A stretch of DNA of 64,000 bases from positions 1 through 64,000 of the forward strand of contig JAFDYX010000028.1 of NCBI GenBank assembly GCA_018267215.1, given 5' to 3'. Position 1 is the first letter of the stretch; each line of letters opens with the position of its first letter. A program made the position numbers and the translations under genes. Shown in pieces: positions 44,166 through 54,260 of the stretch. This DNA comes from Bacteroidota bacterium. GTDB taxonomy: Bacteria; Bacteroidota; Bacteroidia; Cytophagales; Cyclobacteriaceae. Under the pieces are notes generated by a model, which was given only the letters and a program-made list of their open reading frames with translations, was not told the DNA's origin and did no database searches.

Positions 44166-46034
44166 ATGAACCTTGGACTACTCATTTTTATTGTCATTCC
44201 TTTATTAAGTTTTTTCATCAGCATCGCCATTCCCGAAAGAAAAGAAACAGCGCTCTCGTACAACTCTTATTTCTTTAATGGCGTCCACTTGGTTTTATCT
44301 CAATTATACTTTTTCTATTTTCTTTTTGGCAAGCATGCTTCAGTTACCTCACCTAAGCTATGGATATTTGAAGCACAAGGCTTCGAATTTTTTCTGAGTT
44401 TTGGTTTTGACAAGATTACAGCGGTATATCTTTTTGTCGGATCCATTCTTACTTTTCTAGTAACTGTGTACAGTCGGTATTATTTACACCGCGAGCCGGG
44501 GTATAAAAGGTTCTTCAATACAATACAGTTTTTCTACCTCGGCTACAACATTGTCATTTTCGCCAGCAACTTAGAAACAATGTTTATTGGCTGGGAGATC
44601 ATCGGAATCTCCTCCTTTTTGCTTGTTGCCTTTTATCGAAACCGTTACTTGCCTGTAAAAAATGCGGTCAAAATATTTTCGCTGTACCGTGTGGGCGATG
44701 TAGGATTCATCATGGCCATGTGGATGGCTCATCATTTATTCCAAGGGAGCATGACCTTTCAACAACTTGGCGACCTGTCTATCCTCAACGAACATCTGAA
44801 AAGCCATACGTGGACTGGCGTATTTATCTCAGTCATGATTTTAATTTCTGCTTGGGTGAAGTCCGGTCAGTTTCCATTTTGTTCCTGGATGCCGCGAGCC
44901 ATGGAAGGCCCCACTCCATCGTCTGCAATTTTTTATGGCTCCTTATCAGTAAACATTGGTGTTTTTTTGATGCTCCGCACCTTTCCTTTTTGGGAGCACC
45001 AGTTCTCTGTACGCGTGCTGATTGGCGTCATGGGTATGGTTACCACGCTGATCACAACAGGAATAGCCCGTGTACAATCTTCAATTAAAAGCCAAGTAGC
45101 CTACGCTTCACTTGCCCAAATAGGATTGATCTTTATAGAGGTGGCCTTAGGGTTTGAAAACTTAGCGCTTTTCCATTTTGCCGGAAACGCATTTTTGAGA
45201 ACCTATCAATTGCTTGTTTCCCCCTCTGTTGTCAGTTACATGATTCGAGAGCAGTTTTACAATTTTTCGCCAAGAGAAAAAACCATTGAAGATTATTTTC
45301 CTAAAAAAATTCGCAACACATTATATATTTTGTGTATGAAGGAATGGAACCTGGATACACTGATGTACGAATACTGGTGGAATCCATTGAAACGTGTCGG
45401 AAACAAACTGAACTTCCTCACATTAAAGAAAGCTTTGCTGTTTTTCATTTCTGTGTACGTTATTGGGCTTGTGTTTTTATTCCACCAACAAGTTCTCTCC
45501 ACCACTACGCATTTGTATCTTCCCTACTTATTTTCAGCTATTGGTGTCGTTACAGTCTTAAAATCGTTTGCCGAACGGCAGCATGCTCGCCTGGCCTGGA
45601 CACTGGCAGTGATGAACCACTTTTGGATAGCGTTGGCCATTTCATTCAATGAGCCGCTGGAATTGAAGGAGGCAACAACTTACTTGCTGGGGGTTGGGGT
45701 AGCCGGTATTATCGGCCATGCATGCCTGCAAAGGATCAAAACTTTGGAGGGAAGTGTTGACCTCGATCAGTTTCATGGTCATTCGTTTAAGCGCCCTATG
45801 TTCGCTCTTGTTTTTCTTCTCTGTTGTTTGGGTGTCTCCGGGTTTCCGATCACACTTTCCTTCGTTGGAGAGGATCTTATTTTCAGCCATATCCGCCAAG
45901 ACCAAACCTGGTTGGCAGGTTGCACAGCATTAAGCATAATTGTTGACGGCCTTGCCATCATTCGGATTTATGCACGCGTTTTTTTAGGCCCTCATGCAAA
46001 GTCTGTTTATGAGATGGCCTACCGATCGTCTTAG
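44166..46034 (+). CDS. dabB: DabB, proton-conducting membrane subunit (NuoL-like)
   Basis: A 622-residue polytopic membrane protein of the NuoL/MrpA antiporter family, paired with DabA. The core LETMFIGWEIIGISSFLLVA and SAWVKSGQFPFCSWMPRAME followed by GPTPSSA hold the conserved Glu and Lys of the proton path, spread over about 14 helices. It begins with a helix, LGLLIFIVIPLLSFFISIA. The start is ATG 44166 rather than the overlapping TTG 44160. It shares a transcript with dabA and is the likely driver that couples proton flow to CO2 hydration by DabA. Confidence 0.88.
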   Translation: MNLGLLIFIVIPLLSFFISIAIPERKETALSYNSYFFNGVHLVLSQLYFFYFLFGKHASVTSPKLWIFEAQGFEFFLSFGFDKITAVYLFVGSILTFLVTVYSRYYLHREPGYKRFFNTIQFFYLGYNIVIFASNLETMFIGWEIIGISSFLLVAFYRNRYLPVKNAVKIFSLYRVGDVGFIMAMWMAHHLFQGSMTFQQLGDLSILNEHLKSHTWTGVFISVMILISAWVKSGQFPFCSWMPRAMEGPTPSSAIFYGSLSVNIGVFLMLRTFPFWEHQFSVRVLIGVMGMVTTLITTGIARVQSSIKSQVAYASLAQIGLIFIEVALGFENLALFHFAGNAFLRTYQLLVSPSVVSYMIREQFYNFSPREKTIEDYFPKKIRNTLYILCMKEWNLDTLMYEYWWNPLKRVGNKLNFLTLKKALLFFISVYVIGLVFLFHQQVLSTTTHLYLPYLFSAIGVVTVLKSFAERQHARLAWTLAVMNHFWIALAISFNEPLELKEATTYLLGVGVAGIIGHACLQRIKTLEGSVDLDQFHGHSFKRPMFALVFLLCCLGVSGFPITLSFVGEDLIFSHIRQDQTWLAGCTALSIIVDGLAIIRIYARVFLGPHAKSVYEMAYRSS

Positions 46035-46160
46035 TATTTTTCTTTCTATCCTGATACTGCATAACTCCTGCGTTTAAATAGATTTTAAGTAGCAAATACT
46101 CAATCATTATCTCTTTTAATCACTCACTTGTTTTTCTAACTTTCGTAAAAAATACAGGTC

Positions 46161-46433
46161 ATGGAAGAAACCAAAGAAGGATCATCTGAAAAATTCTTTA
46201 AGGAATTCGGAAAAAAAATGGATCAGTTTGCCAAAGAACTGAAAGAAGCCGGGGCGCGGGCAGAAGTAGATCTGCAAAAAAAATATGAAGAAGTGAAAGC
46301 AGCAGCCCAAAAACTGAAGACAGAAGCCAAAAACAAAGAGCGGTGGAAGGAAGTGGAAACCAGTTTAAAAAAAGCCGGAGACGAACTGGAGAATGCCTTC
46401 AAAGCCGCCTTCAAAAAGAAAAACAACTCCTAA
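46161..46433 (+). CDS. Small charged helical protein
   Basis: A 90-residue protein made almost only of Lys, Glu, Ala and hydrophobics in heptad-like spacing, with FFKEFGKKMDQFAKELKEAG and VETSLKKAGDELENAFKAAF. It should form one or two long helices or a coiled coil in the cytoplasm. No signal peptide, membrane helix or motif is visible. It lies 126 bases after dabB and 86 before the HtrA gene in the same direction. Similar low-complexity helical proteins are common; no function is claimed. Confidence 0.72.
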   Translation: MEETKEGSSEKFFKEFGKKMDQFAKELKEAGARAEVDLQKKYEEVKAAAQKLKTEAKNKERWKEVETSLKKAGDELENAFKAAFKKKNNS

Positions 46434-46519
46434 CGAAAATCCGTATATCTTCATTGACCCGAATTTGAATAAATATCTTATTCAAAATTGTTTTGATTTT
46501 TTAATTACACAAAGTCGTT

Positions 46520-47944
46520 ATGAATTATCTAAAGACCATCGTTGTTGCATTTATAGCCGGCTTGGCCGGTTCGTATGTTTTTTACACTGTTCAAAATAAA
46601 AAACAAAATACGGCTGACTTGCCTCCGCAAAGTACAGTCACTGGTTTCTCTCCCGTCAACAATTATCACCCGGCAGAGGTGGCCAATACTGTTCCGGCAG
46701 AGAATGTAGATTTTGTTCTGGCCGCTTCCAAAGCTACCCCCAGCGTGGTTTTTATCAATAGTATATCGCAGGCCGGAGTGAGCTACACCAACTGGGATTG
46801 GTTTTTTGGAAACTCACAGCCACAAACCCAAGTCAGTTCGGGGTCAGGCATCATTTTTACTGCTGACGGATACATCGTAACCAACAACCACGTGGTAGAG
46901 TCGGCCGAAAAAATACAAGTACTCTACAATAAAAAATCGTACGATGCCGAACTGGTCGGCACGGATCCTTCCACCGATCTGGCGGTTTTAAAAATAAAAG
47001 AAACCAACCTGCCCGCTATTTCCATGGGGAGTTCAAAAAATTTATTGGTGGGCGAATGGGTTATTGCGGTGGGCAATCCGTTTTCACTATCATCTACCGT
47101 TACAGCCGGGATCGTCAGTGCCAAAGGAAGAAAAATTAATATTGTGGACGACCGTTTTCCGATCGAGTCGTTCATCCAAACCGATGCTGCCATCAATCCG
47201 GGAAACAGTGGTGGCGCGTTGGTCAATAAAAATGGAGAGCTGGTCGGTATCAATACTGCTATCTTTTCTAAAACCGGTTCGTACACCGGCTATGCTTTTG
47301 CTGTACCGGTTGATATTGCCAAAAAAGTAGTAGCCGACATCGTAAAATATGGTGTTCCTCAAAAAGCAATTTTTGGCGGGCGTATTATGGAATACGATTA
47401 CCAAAATGCCCAAAAATATGATATGGATGTAAATGTCACTTCTTTTAAAGGAGTGCTCTTGGGCACTGTTGATAAAAACGGGCCGGCCGCCAATGCCGGC
47501 TTACAAGAAGGAGATGTGATCACCAAATTTAATGACCATGATGTAAACAGCGAAAGCGCATTCGAAGAAGAACTCAGCTATCATTACCCCGGTGATAAGA
47601 TTTCAATAACATACCTGCGCAACGGAAAAGCGAGTACTGTCAGTGTAGTGTTGGTAAACAAGCGGGGAGATTCCAACATCGTCAAACGCAAAATTGTAAG
47701 CGATGCCACAACAGGTGCCAATCTGGAGTCAGTAGATTACGGAGTAAAGGCCAGCAAATTCCGCGATGGCCTCTTCCGCAAAATCGGGCTTCCCGAAAAC
47801 TACACCATCACACACATCAACCGGCAAAAGATAAAAGACCCACAAGAGGTCATTGACTTTTTTAGCAAATACAAAGGGCGAGTGTTGTTGTTCGGCTTCA
47901 ATAGCTACAAACAAGAAATACCGTACTCGTTTATTCTTCAGTGA
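46520..47944 (+). CDS. degQ: HtrA/DegP-type periplasmic serine protease
   Basis: A 474-residue trypsin-like protease with an N-terminal signal anchor (about 5-23). The catalytic triad is His124 (VTNNHVVES), Asp153 (STDLAVLKI) and Ser230 (NPGNSGGALVN). PDZ1 starts near residue 310 (KGVLLGTVDKNGPAANAGLQ) and a second PDZ-like region reaches the C-terminus. Family members degrade and refold damaged envelope proteins under stress. It stands downstream of the small helical gene; 42 bases separate it from the convergent SET gene. Confidence 0.92.
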   Translation: MNYLKTIVVAFIAGLAGSYVFYTVQNKKQNTADLPPQSTVTGFSPVNNYHPAEVANTVPAENVDFVLAASKATPSVVFINSISQAGVSYTNWDWFFGNSQPQTQVSSGSGIIFTADGYIVTNNHVVESAEKIQVLYNKKSYDAELVGTDPSTDLAVLKIKETNLPAISMGSSKNLLVGEWVIAVGNPFSLSSTVTAGIVSAKGRKINIVDDRFPIESFIQTDAAINPGNSGGALVNKNGELVGINTAIFSKTGSYTGYAFAVPVDIAKKVVADIVKYGVPQKAIFGGRIMEYDYQNAQKYDMDVNVTSFKGVLLGTVDKNGPAANAGLQEGDVITKFNDHDVNSESAFEEELSYHYPGDKISITYLRNGKASTVSVVLVNKRGDSNIVKRKIVSDATTGANLESVDYGVKASKFRDGLFRKIGLPENYTITHINRQKIKDPQEVIDFFSKYKGRVLLFGFNSYKQEIPYSFILQ

Positions 47945-47986
47945 AAAAATCTTGATTTGTCTAACCGTGGTTATTGCCCAAAACCA

Positions 47987-48469
47987 CTAATGGCTTTTTG
48001 TTCTTTTGGCTGCTTTGTGGTGTGGCAGTTCTATTTTTTTGGAATTGTCCTTTTGTTCGAGCCTTATATTGTAGCGAATAGCCCGCCAATAATCACCTCC
48101 ATACCCCACCAAAATTTCTGAGCCTTTGGGTATGTTGCGAGTGGCTTCGATGAAGCATCTTTTTTGTTGGGTAACGTATTCCGAATTATTTTTTATGCCT
48201 GGCACACGCACAATGCCCTGTGCATCGTTGGCAAAATGGGCAACCGATTTCTTCGTCTTCCACGCATCAATACAATAGCGGCTGCTAAAATAAAAGACGT
48301 AGCCGTTACGGTCGTCAGCCATCTTTTCTACTTCGCGCCAGGTTACAACTTCTCCTTTGTATTCCACGATGCGTGTGCCTTTTTTAATATCAACTTTGGT
48401 AAACAAACCTCTGCCCGCTCCGGGCAGCGTTGATTTTTTTACCATCAATTTTTTTTCGAGTAATGCCAT
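47987..48469 (-). CDS. SET domain protein (possible lysine methyltransferase)
   Basis: A 160-residue protein made of one SET domain. The beginning LPGAGRGLFTKVDIKKGTRI followed by VEYKGE, the middle YCIDAWKTKKSVAHFANDA (the NH-containing knot region), and EILVGYGGDYW near the end are SET motifs for SAM and Lys binding. Target in bacteria unknown. ATG 48469 is used because the upstream ATG (48517) lies inside the rpsJ terminator. It is downstream of the str operon, separated from it by that terminator. Confidence 0.85.
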   Translation of the reverse strand: MALLEKKLMVKKSTLPGAGRGLFTKVDIKKGTRIVEYKGEVVTWREVEKMADDRNGYVFYFSSRYCIDAWKTKKSVAHFANDAQGIVRVPGIKNNSEYVTQQKRCFIEATRNIPKGSEILVGYGGDYWRAIRYNIRLEQKDNSKKIELPHHKAAKRTKSH

Positions 48470-48499
48470 GCTGTGTTTTTTTTGCGAAGAAGGAATGCT

Positions 48500-48540
48500 A
48501 TTCAAAAAGAAAAGCATCCCGTGGTAGCAGGATGCCTTTT
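48500..48540 (-). terminator. Intrinsic terminator after rpsJ
   Basis: On the minus strand GCATCC pairs with GGATGC (48530-48535 with 48514-48519) around a 10-base loop, with flanking A and T pairs, followed by TTTTCTTTTT. It ends the str operon 25 bases after the rpsJ stop. Confidence 0.8.
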
Positions 48541-48564
48541 GTACCTTTTAGTGAAAATCAAAAA

Positions 48565-48870
48565 CTACACTTTGATTTCTACGTCAACACCGCTGGGCAG
48601 CTCTAACTTCATCAAAGCATCAACGGTCTTGGGACTGCCAGAGTAAATATCCACCAAACGCTTGTAGGTGCAAAGCTGAAATTGCTCGCGCGATTTTTTG
48701 TTTACGTGTGGCGAACGCAATACCGTAAATTTTTCTTTCTCGGTAGGCAACGGAATAGGCCCGCTTACCACCGCACCAGTAGCTTTTACTGCACGCACAA
48801 TTTTCTCTGACGACTTATCAACGAGGTTGTGGTCGTACGACTTGAGTTTGATTCTGATTTTTTGGTTCAT
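48565..48870 (-). CDS. rpsJ: 30S ribosomal protein S10
   Basis: A 101-residue uS10 ([20 protein letters not shown], then [20 protein letters not shown] and [11 protein letters not shown]). It belongs to the small-subunit head and, as NusE, to transcription antitermination. It is the last gene of rpsL-rpsG-fusA-rpsJ. In many bacteria rpsJ begins the S10 operon with rplC next; here a terminator and an unrelated SET gene follow, so the S10 operon proper must lie elsewhere. Confidence 0.97.
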   Translation of the reverse strand: MNQKIRIKLKSYDHNLVDKSSEKIVRAVKATGAVVSGPIPLPTEKEKFTVLRSPHVNKKSREQFQLCTYKRLVDIYSGSPKTVDALMKLELPSGVDVEIKV

Positions 48871-48921
48871 TTTATTTTAATTTACTCCCCGCCTGGGAAT
48901 GTGATTCCAATTTATAAAATC

Positions 48922-51036
48922 TTATTTAGCTACGGCTGCTCCTTTTACTTCTTCAATTACTTTGTCGGCCAAGTTCTTGGGAACAGGCGAATAGTGAGAG
49001 AATGTTAACGAAGCCGAAGCACGGCCAGAAGTGATCGTGCGCAGGTCTGTAACATACCCAAACAGTTCCGACAGCGGCACATCTGCTTTGATAACCTGAG
49101 CGCCACCACGTGTATCCATCCCTTTCATCAATCCTCTTCTTCTGTTCAAATCTCCGGTAACCGAACCGGTGTATTCGTCAGGAGAAATTACTTCTACTGC
49201 CATAATCGGTTCCAATAATTGCGGTCCGCATTTTCTGGCAGCTTCTTTAAAGCCGATGCGGGCAGCCAATTCAAATGACAATGAGTCGGAGTCCACATCG
49301 TGGTATGAACCATGGAACAATCTTACTTTCATAGAGTCGATCGGGTAGCCAGCCAGCGGGCCATTTACCATCGATTGTTCAAATCCTTTCTGTACAGCCG
49401 GAATAAACTCGCGAGGGATTACACCACCTACGATATTGTTTACAAACTCAAGACCCGGCTTATCTTCAGGGCCAAGTTCGCGCGGTCCGATTTCGAATAC
49501 GATATCAGCAAATTTACCCCGACCACCGGTCTGTTTCTTGTAAACTTCTTTGTGTTCAACCGACTTGGTAAGCGCTTCTTTGTAAGCTACCTGCGGAGCA
49601 CCCTGATTGATTTCAACTTTAAATTCGCGCTTTAAGCGATCAATGATAATCTCCAAGTGCAATTCACCCATTCCACGAAGAATGGTTTGGCCTGTCTCCT
49701 GATCTGTATTTACGCGAAGTGTTGGATCTTCTTCAACCAATTTAGAGATAGCCATACCGAGTTTGTCGGCATCAGCTTGTTTCTTCGGTTCAATGGCATA
49801 ACCAATTACAGGCTCAGGGAAAATCATTGACTCAAGGATCACCGGGCGCTTTTCATCACACAGTGTATCACCGGTTTTAATATCTTTAAAACCTACCACG
49901 GCACCAATATCACCGCACTGTAATCTTTCAATTTGATTTTGCTTATTGGCGTGCATTTGGAACACACGAGAGATACGCTCTTTCTGCCCTGAGCGAGTGT
50001 TCTGGATATAAGAACCAGACTCCAGCACACCAGAGTATGCACGTACGAAGCAAAGACGACCTACGAATGGATCCGTTGCAATCTTAAATGCAAGACCAAC
50101 GAAAGGTTCACTCTCGCTCGGGCGAATTTCAACTTCACTTCCATCATCAGGATTTGTTCCGATAATCACATCCTTATCCATAGGAGAAGGAAGTAATTCC
50201 ATCACATAATCAAGCATGGTTTGTACGCCTTTGTTTTTGAAAGAAGACCCGCACACCATCGGAACAATTTTCATATCAATAACCGCTTTGCGAAGAGCGG
50301 TTAAAATTTCTTGTTCAGTGATAGAGTTAGGATCGTTAAAAAACTTCTCAATCAAAGTCTCATCATATTCTGCTACTGCTTCCAGTAGTTTCTCGCGATA
50401 TTCTGCTGTTTCTTCCACCATGTCAGCAGGAACGGGCACAACTTCGTAAGTCATACCTTTATCTGATTCATTCCAGATCATACCACGGTTGTTGATCAGG
50501 TCAACAACACCTCTGAAGTTTTCTTCGGCACCGATCGGCAACTGAAGCGCTACGGCTTTACTCCCTAATTTTTCTTTTACCTGCTTGCAAACACCAAGAA
50601 AATCAGCACCAGAGCGATCCATTTTATTAACGAACCCGATACGCGCTACTTTATAGTTGTCGGCTAGCCGCCAGTTGGTTTCAGATTGTGGCTCTACTCC
50701 ATCAACGGCACTGAATAAAAACACCAGGCCGTCTAACACACGCAATGAGCGATTCACCTCAACAGTGAAGTCAACGTGACCGGGTGTATCAATAATGTTT
50801 ACGTGATAGTCGTTCTTTCTGTATTTCCAGAAAACGGTTGTAGCTGCTGAAGTGATCGTGATACCACGTTCTTGTTCCTGCGCCATCCAGTCCATCGTGG
50901 CTGCACCATCGTGCACCTCACCGATTTTATGGTTTACACCGGCATAGTAAAGAATGCGCTCTGTAGTGGTAGTCTTTCCTGCATCAATGTGCGCGGCAAT
51001 ACCAATATTCCGTGTAAATTTTAAATCCCTTGCCAT
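48922..51036 (-). CDS. fusA: Elongation factor G
   Basis: A 704-residue translational GTPase driving translocation and, with RRF, ribosome recycling. G motifs: [15 protein letters not shown] (17-31), DTPGHVDFT (about 88), [10 protein letters not shown] (about 140). Domains II-V follow, with [18 protein letters not shown] and [19 protein letters not shown] near the end. It is the canonical str-operon copy, 43 bases after rpsG and 51 before rpsJ. Confidence 0.97.
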   Translation of the reverse strand: MARDLKFTRNIGIAAHIDAGKTTTTERILYYAGVNHKIGEVHDGAATMDWMAQEQERGITITSAATTVFWKYRKNDYHVNIIDTPGHVDFTVEVNRSLRVLDGLVFLFSAVDGVEPQSETNWRLADNYKVARIGFVNKMDRSGADFLGVCKQVKEKLGSKAVALQLPIGAEENFRGVVDLINNRGMIWNESDKGMTYEVVPVPADMVEETAEYREKLLEAVAEYDETLIEKFFNDPNSITEQEILTALRKAVIDMKIVPMVCGSSFKNKGVQTMLDYVMELLPSPMDKDVIIGTNPDDGSEVEIRPSESEPFVGLAFKIATDPFVGRLCFVRAYSGVLESGSYIQNTRSGQKERISRVFQMHANKQNQIERLQCGDIGAVVGFKDIKTGDTLCDEKRPVILESMIFPEPVIGYAIEPKKQADADKLGMAISKLVEEDPTLRVNTDQETGQTILRGMGELHLEIIIDRLKREFKVEINQGAPQVAYKEALTKSVEHKEVYKKQTGGRGKFADIVFEIGPRELGPEDKPGLEFVNNIVGGVIPREFIPAVQKGFEQSMVNGPLAGYPIDSMKVRLFHGSYHDVDSDSLSFELAARIGFKEAARKCGPQLLEPIMAVEVISPDEYTGSVTGDLNRRRGLMKGMDTRGGAQVIKADVPLSELFGYVTDLRTITSGRASASLTFSHYSPVPKNLADKVIEEVKGAAVAK

Positions 51037-51079
51037 TTTCTTGATTTACGATTTTAGATGTATGATGTACAGTTTGGGA

Positions 51080-51550
51080 TTAAAATCTGAAATGAGAGAA
51101 AGCTTTGTTAGCCTCAGCCATCCGGTGGGTGTCATCCTTCTTTTTGATAGCTGCTCCTTCTCCTTTGGAGGCGGCCATAATCTCGCCTGCCAATTTATCG
51201 CTCATGGTTTTTTCACCACGTGCTTGTGCATAGTCTATCAACCACTTGATGCTCAAATTAATTTTGCGCTCAGGCCTGATTTCCACCGGTACCTGAAAAG
51301 TAGCTCCGCCTACCCTGCGGCTTTTTACTTCTACGGAGGGCATGACGTTATTCATAGCGCGTTTCCATACTTCCAGCCCGGGCTCTCCACCTGCTTTCTT
51401 TTCTACTTGCTCGATGGCATCATAGAAAATAGAATAGGCTACACTTTTCTTTCCGCGTTCCATAATATAATTCACGAACTTGGTTACCAATGTATCGTTG
51501 AACTTGGGATCGGGGAGGAGATATCTCTTTTTCGGTTTTGCTTTTCTCAT
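51080..51550 (-). CDS. rpsG: 30S ribosomal protein S7
   Basis: A 156-residue uS7 that nucleates assembly of the 30S head. [40 protein letters not shown] and the C-terminal [20 protein letters not shown] are diagnostic. Second gene of the str operon, 17 bases after rpsL. Confidence 0.97.
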   Translation of the reverse strand: MRKAKPKKRYLLPDPKFNDTLVTKFVNYIMERGKKSVAYSIFYDAIEQVEKKAGGEPGLEVWKRAMNNVMPSVEVKSRRVGGATFQVPVEIRPERKINLSIKWLIDYAQARGEKTMSDKLAGEIMAASKGEGAAIKKKDDTHRMAEANKAFSHFRF

Positions 51551-51567
51551 GGTTCTCTGCTTCTAAA

Positions 51568-51987
51568 TTATTTTTTTCCGCCTTTTGCAGGTGCTGCGGC
51601 CGCTTTGGCTGCGCCAGCCTTCGGACGTTTAGCTCCGTACTTGGAACGCCCTTGAAGCCTTCCGTTTACACCTGCCGTGTCTAAAGCACCACGTATAATA
51701 TGGTAGCGTACACCGGGTAAATCTTTCACACGGCCACCGCGGATCAGTACGATCGAGTGCTCCTGCAAATTATGGCCTTCTCCAGGTATGTAGGCATTCA
51801 CCTCTTTACCGTTGGTCAGGCGCACACGAGCTACTTTGCGCATGGCTGAATTAGGTTTTTTTGGCGTGGTAGTGTACACACGCGTGCATACGCCCCTGCG
51901 TTGGGGCGAAGAATCAAGGGCAGGAGACTTAGACTTAAAAGTAAGTTTTGTTCTTCCTTTCCTTACAAGCTGCTGAATGGTAGGCAT
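51568..51987 (-). CDS. rpsL: 30S ribosomal protein S12
   Basis: A 139-residue uS12 of the decoding centre. [36 protein letters not shown] with Lys43 and [13 protein letters not shown] with Asp89 are intact. Lys43 is the usual streptomycin-sensitive residue, and Asp89 is the site modified by RimO, also encoded in this window. The C-terminal Ala/Lys/Gly tail (about 120-139) is longer than in E. coli. First gene of the str operon, with a strong promoter 39-68 bases upstream. Confidence 0.97.
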   Translation of the reverse strand: MPTIQQLVRKGRTKLTFKSKSPALDSSPQRRGVCTRVYTTTPKKPNSAMRKVARVRLTNGKEVNAYIPGEGHNLQEHSIVLIRGGRVKDLPGVRYHIIRGALDTAGVNGRLQGRSKYGAKRPKAGAAKAAAAPAKGGKK

Positions 51988-52025
51988 TTACGTAATTTTT
52001 TTATACCCTTCAAAATTAAGGAGTG

Positions 52026-52055
52026 CAAAGGTATTTAAATTATGGAAGGATGCAA
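52026..52055 (-). promoter_or_regulatory. Promoter of the str operon
   Basis: On the minus strand TTG (52055-52053), 19 bases, then TACCTTTG (52033-52026): a perfect match to the Bacteroidota consensus. The expected leader before rpsL ATG 51987 is about 35 bases. Confidence 0.78.
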
Positions 52056-52229
52056 TATTAAGGCTCAGTGATTTTTTTAATGGTTTGGCAGGGATATCTT
52101 TAAGAATAGAGCTTATGAGGGCTTTTTCAGTTGATAACAAGCTTTTTATTGTTGACTTTAATCAGTAGCACTCATAGCAAAATATGAAATGAAAAGCAGC
52201 AACTTGCAGCCTCTAAATCACCCTCACAA

Positions 52230-52667
52230 ATGAAAATAACGTATGTCTTTGCCATTGCATTCATTGTATTGTCGGCTTGCGGAAAAAGCGCCAATCACGA
52301 AGAATACACTAAAACAGAAGCCGAAAACCCCAACGAGGCGCTTTATGAACAAGTAATGGATGTGCATGACGAAGTGATGCCCAAAAGCGACCAACTATAC
52401 TCATTAAAGAAGGAATTGTTGGAAAAGCTAAAAAACAAGGATTTACCCAACGAGGCAAAGAAGCACATTGATACTATTATACAAGAACTTGACTCGGCAG
52501 ACCATGCCATGATGGATTGGATGCACCGTTTCAGGCCGCTGCCCGATTCGGCCAACCGGGAAGCCGCCCGCGAGTACCTTGAAGACGAAATGTTAAAAAT
52601 TAAAAAAGTGCGCGAATTGACTTTCAACTCCCTGCAAAAAGCAAAAGACGAGTTGGGCAAAAAATAA
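52230..52667 (+). CDS. Hypothetical helical lipoprotein
   Basis: A 145-residue protein starting MKITYVFAIAFIVLSACGKS; LSAC is a lipobox with the lipidated Cys at residue 17. The mature part is charged and helical (QVMDVHDEVMPKSDQLYSLK, EAKKHIDTIIQELDSADHAM, EYLEDEMLKIKKVRELTFNS), suggesting a coiled-coil bundle in the periplasm. I do not recognise a named family. It ends three bases before the NnrE/NnrD gene and is probably co-transcribed with it, although a functional link is not obvious. Confidence 0.82.
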   Translation: MKITYVFAIAFIVLSACGKSANHEEYTKTEAENPNEALYEQVMDVHDEVMPKSDQLYSLKKELLEKLKNKDLPNEAKKHIDTIIQELDSADHAMMDWMHRFRPLPDSANREAAREYLEDEMLKIKKVRELTFNSLQKAKDELGKK

Positions 52668-52670
52668 CAC

Positions 52671-54170
52671 ATGCTCAAAATCCTTTCATCCCCGCAAATC
52701 AAAGAACTAGATCGGTACACCATCGAGCACGAACCCGTTGCAGGTATTGATTTAATGGAGCGTGCCTGTGTGGCTTTTGTTGATTGGATTGCGGCACATA
52801 TAGCTGTTGATAAAAAAATCGGCATAGTATGTGGCACCGGTAATAATGGTGGTGACGGACTCGGCATCGCGCGGTTGCTGTGTGAACGCGGGTATGTTGT
52901 TTCGGTTTGGGTTGTACGCGGAACAGCAACGGAAACCGAAGACTTCAATACTAACTTAAAACGGCTCAGCCCGGCTATCAAGCCGATAAATATTTCAGTA
53001 TCGCCAGACCGTAGCTCTTTCCAACACTGCCACGTACTTATTGATGCAATCTTTGGCTCCGGCCTCTCTCGCAACACATCTGGAATTTATGCGGATGCTA
53101 TTTCCATGATGAATGAAAGCACAGCTTTGAAAATAGCCGTTGACATACCCTCGGGCTTATTTGCAGATGCTCCTTCTGCCGGTACAATTTTCCAGGCAGA
53201 CCACACCGTTACCTTTCAGACAGCCAAGCTTGCATTCTTACTACCTGAAAACGAAAAATGGGTTGGCCAAATGCATATTGTGGATATTGGCTTAAGTCAA
53301 GATTTTTTAAACTCTGCTGAATCGAAAAATTATTTTATTGCCCCCGGGGGCATTAAAAATCTTATCAGGCCAAGAAAAATATTTTCACATAAGGGATCGT
53401 ATGGCCATGGGCTTATCATTGCCGGATCTTACGGAAAAATGGGAGCCTGTGTGTTGGCCGCGAAAGCCTCCTTGCGTGCTGGCATTGGCTTGCTAACTGT
53501 GCATATTTCCCAAAGTGGTTACACTATTCTCCAAACTTCTGCGCCCGAAGCCATGGTATCTGTGGATGAATCAGAATATCTATTTACCAACCCTCCGGAA
53601 GCATTAAATTATACTTCCATAGGCATTGGGCCAGGGCTGGGTACATCTGAAGAAACCGTGAACGCATTGGCCAAGACACTCAAGCATTTTAAAAAGCCGA
53701 TGGTGATTGATGCCGATGCTCTCAATATCCTCTCGCAAAACATAGAACTCCTTTCTTTGATACCTGAGAATAGCATCCTCACCCCCCACCCCAAGGAATT
53801 TGAACGGCTGGCCGGCAGCTGGCAAAATGATTTTGAGAAACTTGCGCTCCTGCGATCATTTTCGGCAAAGACAAAATCAATCGTAGTTTTAAAGGGAGCC
53901 TTCACGTCCATCTGCTTTCCAGACGGAAACATTTATTTCAACTCCACGGGCAACCCCGGAATGGCCACGGGTGGCAGCGGAGATGTACTTACCGGCATAC
54001 TCATGTCTCTGCTATCACAAGGTTATTCCCCCACATCTGCTGCTTTGGTGGGCGTATATTGGCATGGCTTGGCTGGCGATTGCGCAGCCCATAAATTCAG
54101 CCAAAATACTATGATAGCCAGCGACATCATAACTTTCCTTCCAAAAGCCTTCAAAAAAATTGCGGTTTAA
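52671..54170 (+). CDS. nnr: Bifunctional NAD(P)H-hydrate epimerase / dehydratase
   Basis: A 499-residue fusion that repairs hydrated NADH/NADPH. The N-terminal NnrE (YjeF_N) domain (about 1-210) has CGTGNNGGDGLGIARLL and IDAIFGSGLSR; the C-terminal NnrD dehydratase domain (about 220-499) has HKGSYGHGLIIAGSYGKMGA, GIGPGLGTSEET, LTPHPKEFERL and NSTGNPGMATGGSGDVLTG, the ADP/ATP-dependent kinase-like site. The fused form is the usual one in bacteria. It follows the lipoprotein gene directly. Confidence 0.95.
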   Translation: MLKILSSPQIKELDRYTIEHEPVAGIDLMERACVAFVDWIAAHIAVDKKIGIVCGTGNNGGDGLGIARLLCERGYVVSVWVVRGTATETEDFNTNLKRLSPAIKPINISVSPDRSSFQHCHVLIDAIFGSGLSRNTSGIYADAISMMNESTALKIAVDIPSGLFADAPSAGTIFQADHTVTFQTAKLAFLLPENEKWVGQMHIVDIGLSQDFLNSAESKNYFIAPGGIKNLIRPRKIFSHKGSYGHGLIIAGSYGKMGACVLAAKASLRAGIGLLTVHISQSGYTILQTSAPEAMVSVDESEYLFTNPPEALNYTSIGIGPGLGTSEETVNALAKTLKHFKKPMVIDADALNILSQNIELLSLIPENSILTPHPKEFERLAGSWQNDFEKLALLRSFSAKTKSIVVLKGAFTSICFPDGNIYFNSTGNPGMATGGSGDVLTGILMSLLSQGYSPTSAALVGVYWHGLAGDCAAHKFSQNTMIASDIITFLPKAFKKIAV

Positions 54171-54260
54171 CGAAAAATTTGTTATTAAATTGCATAAAAT
54201 TTAAACTTTTGGTTTAAGCCTTGCATCTAAATCACGGGTAAGGGCGTATAAGCGAAAAGA

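Noticed and set aside
47945-47986. GTGGTT/AACCAC hairpin between htrA and the SET gene
   Set aside because: Only six base pairs and no T run; too weak to call a terminator.
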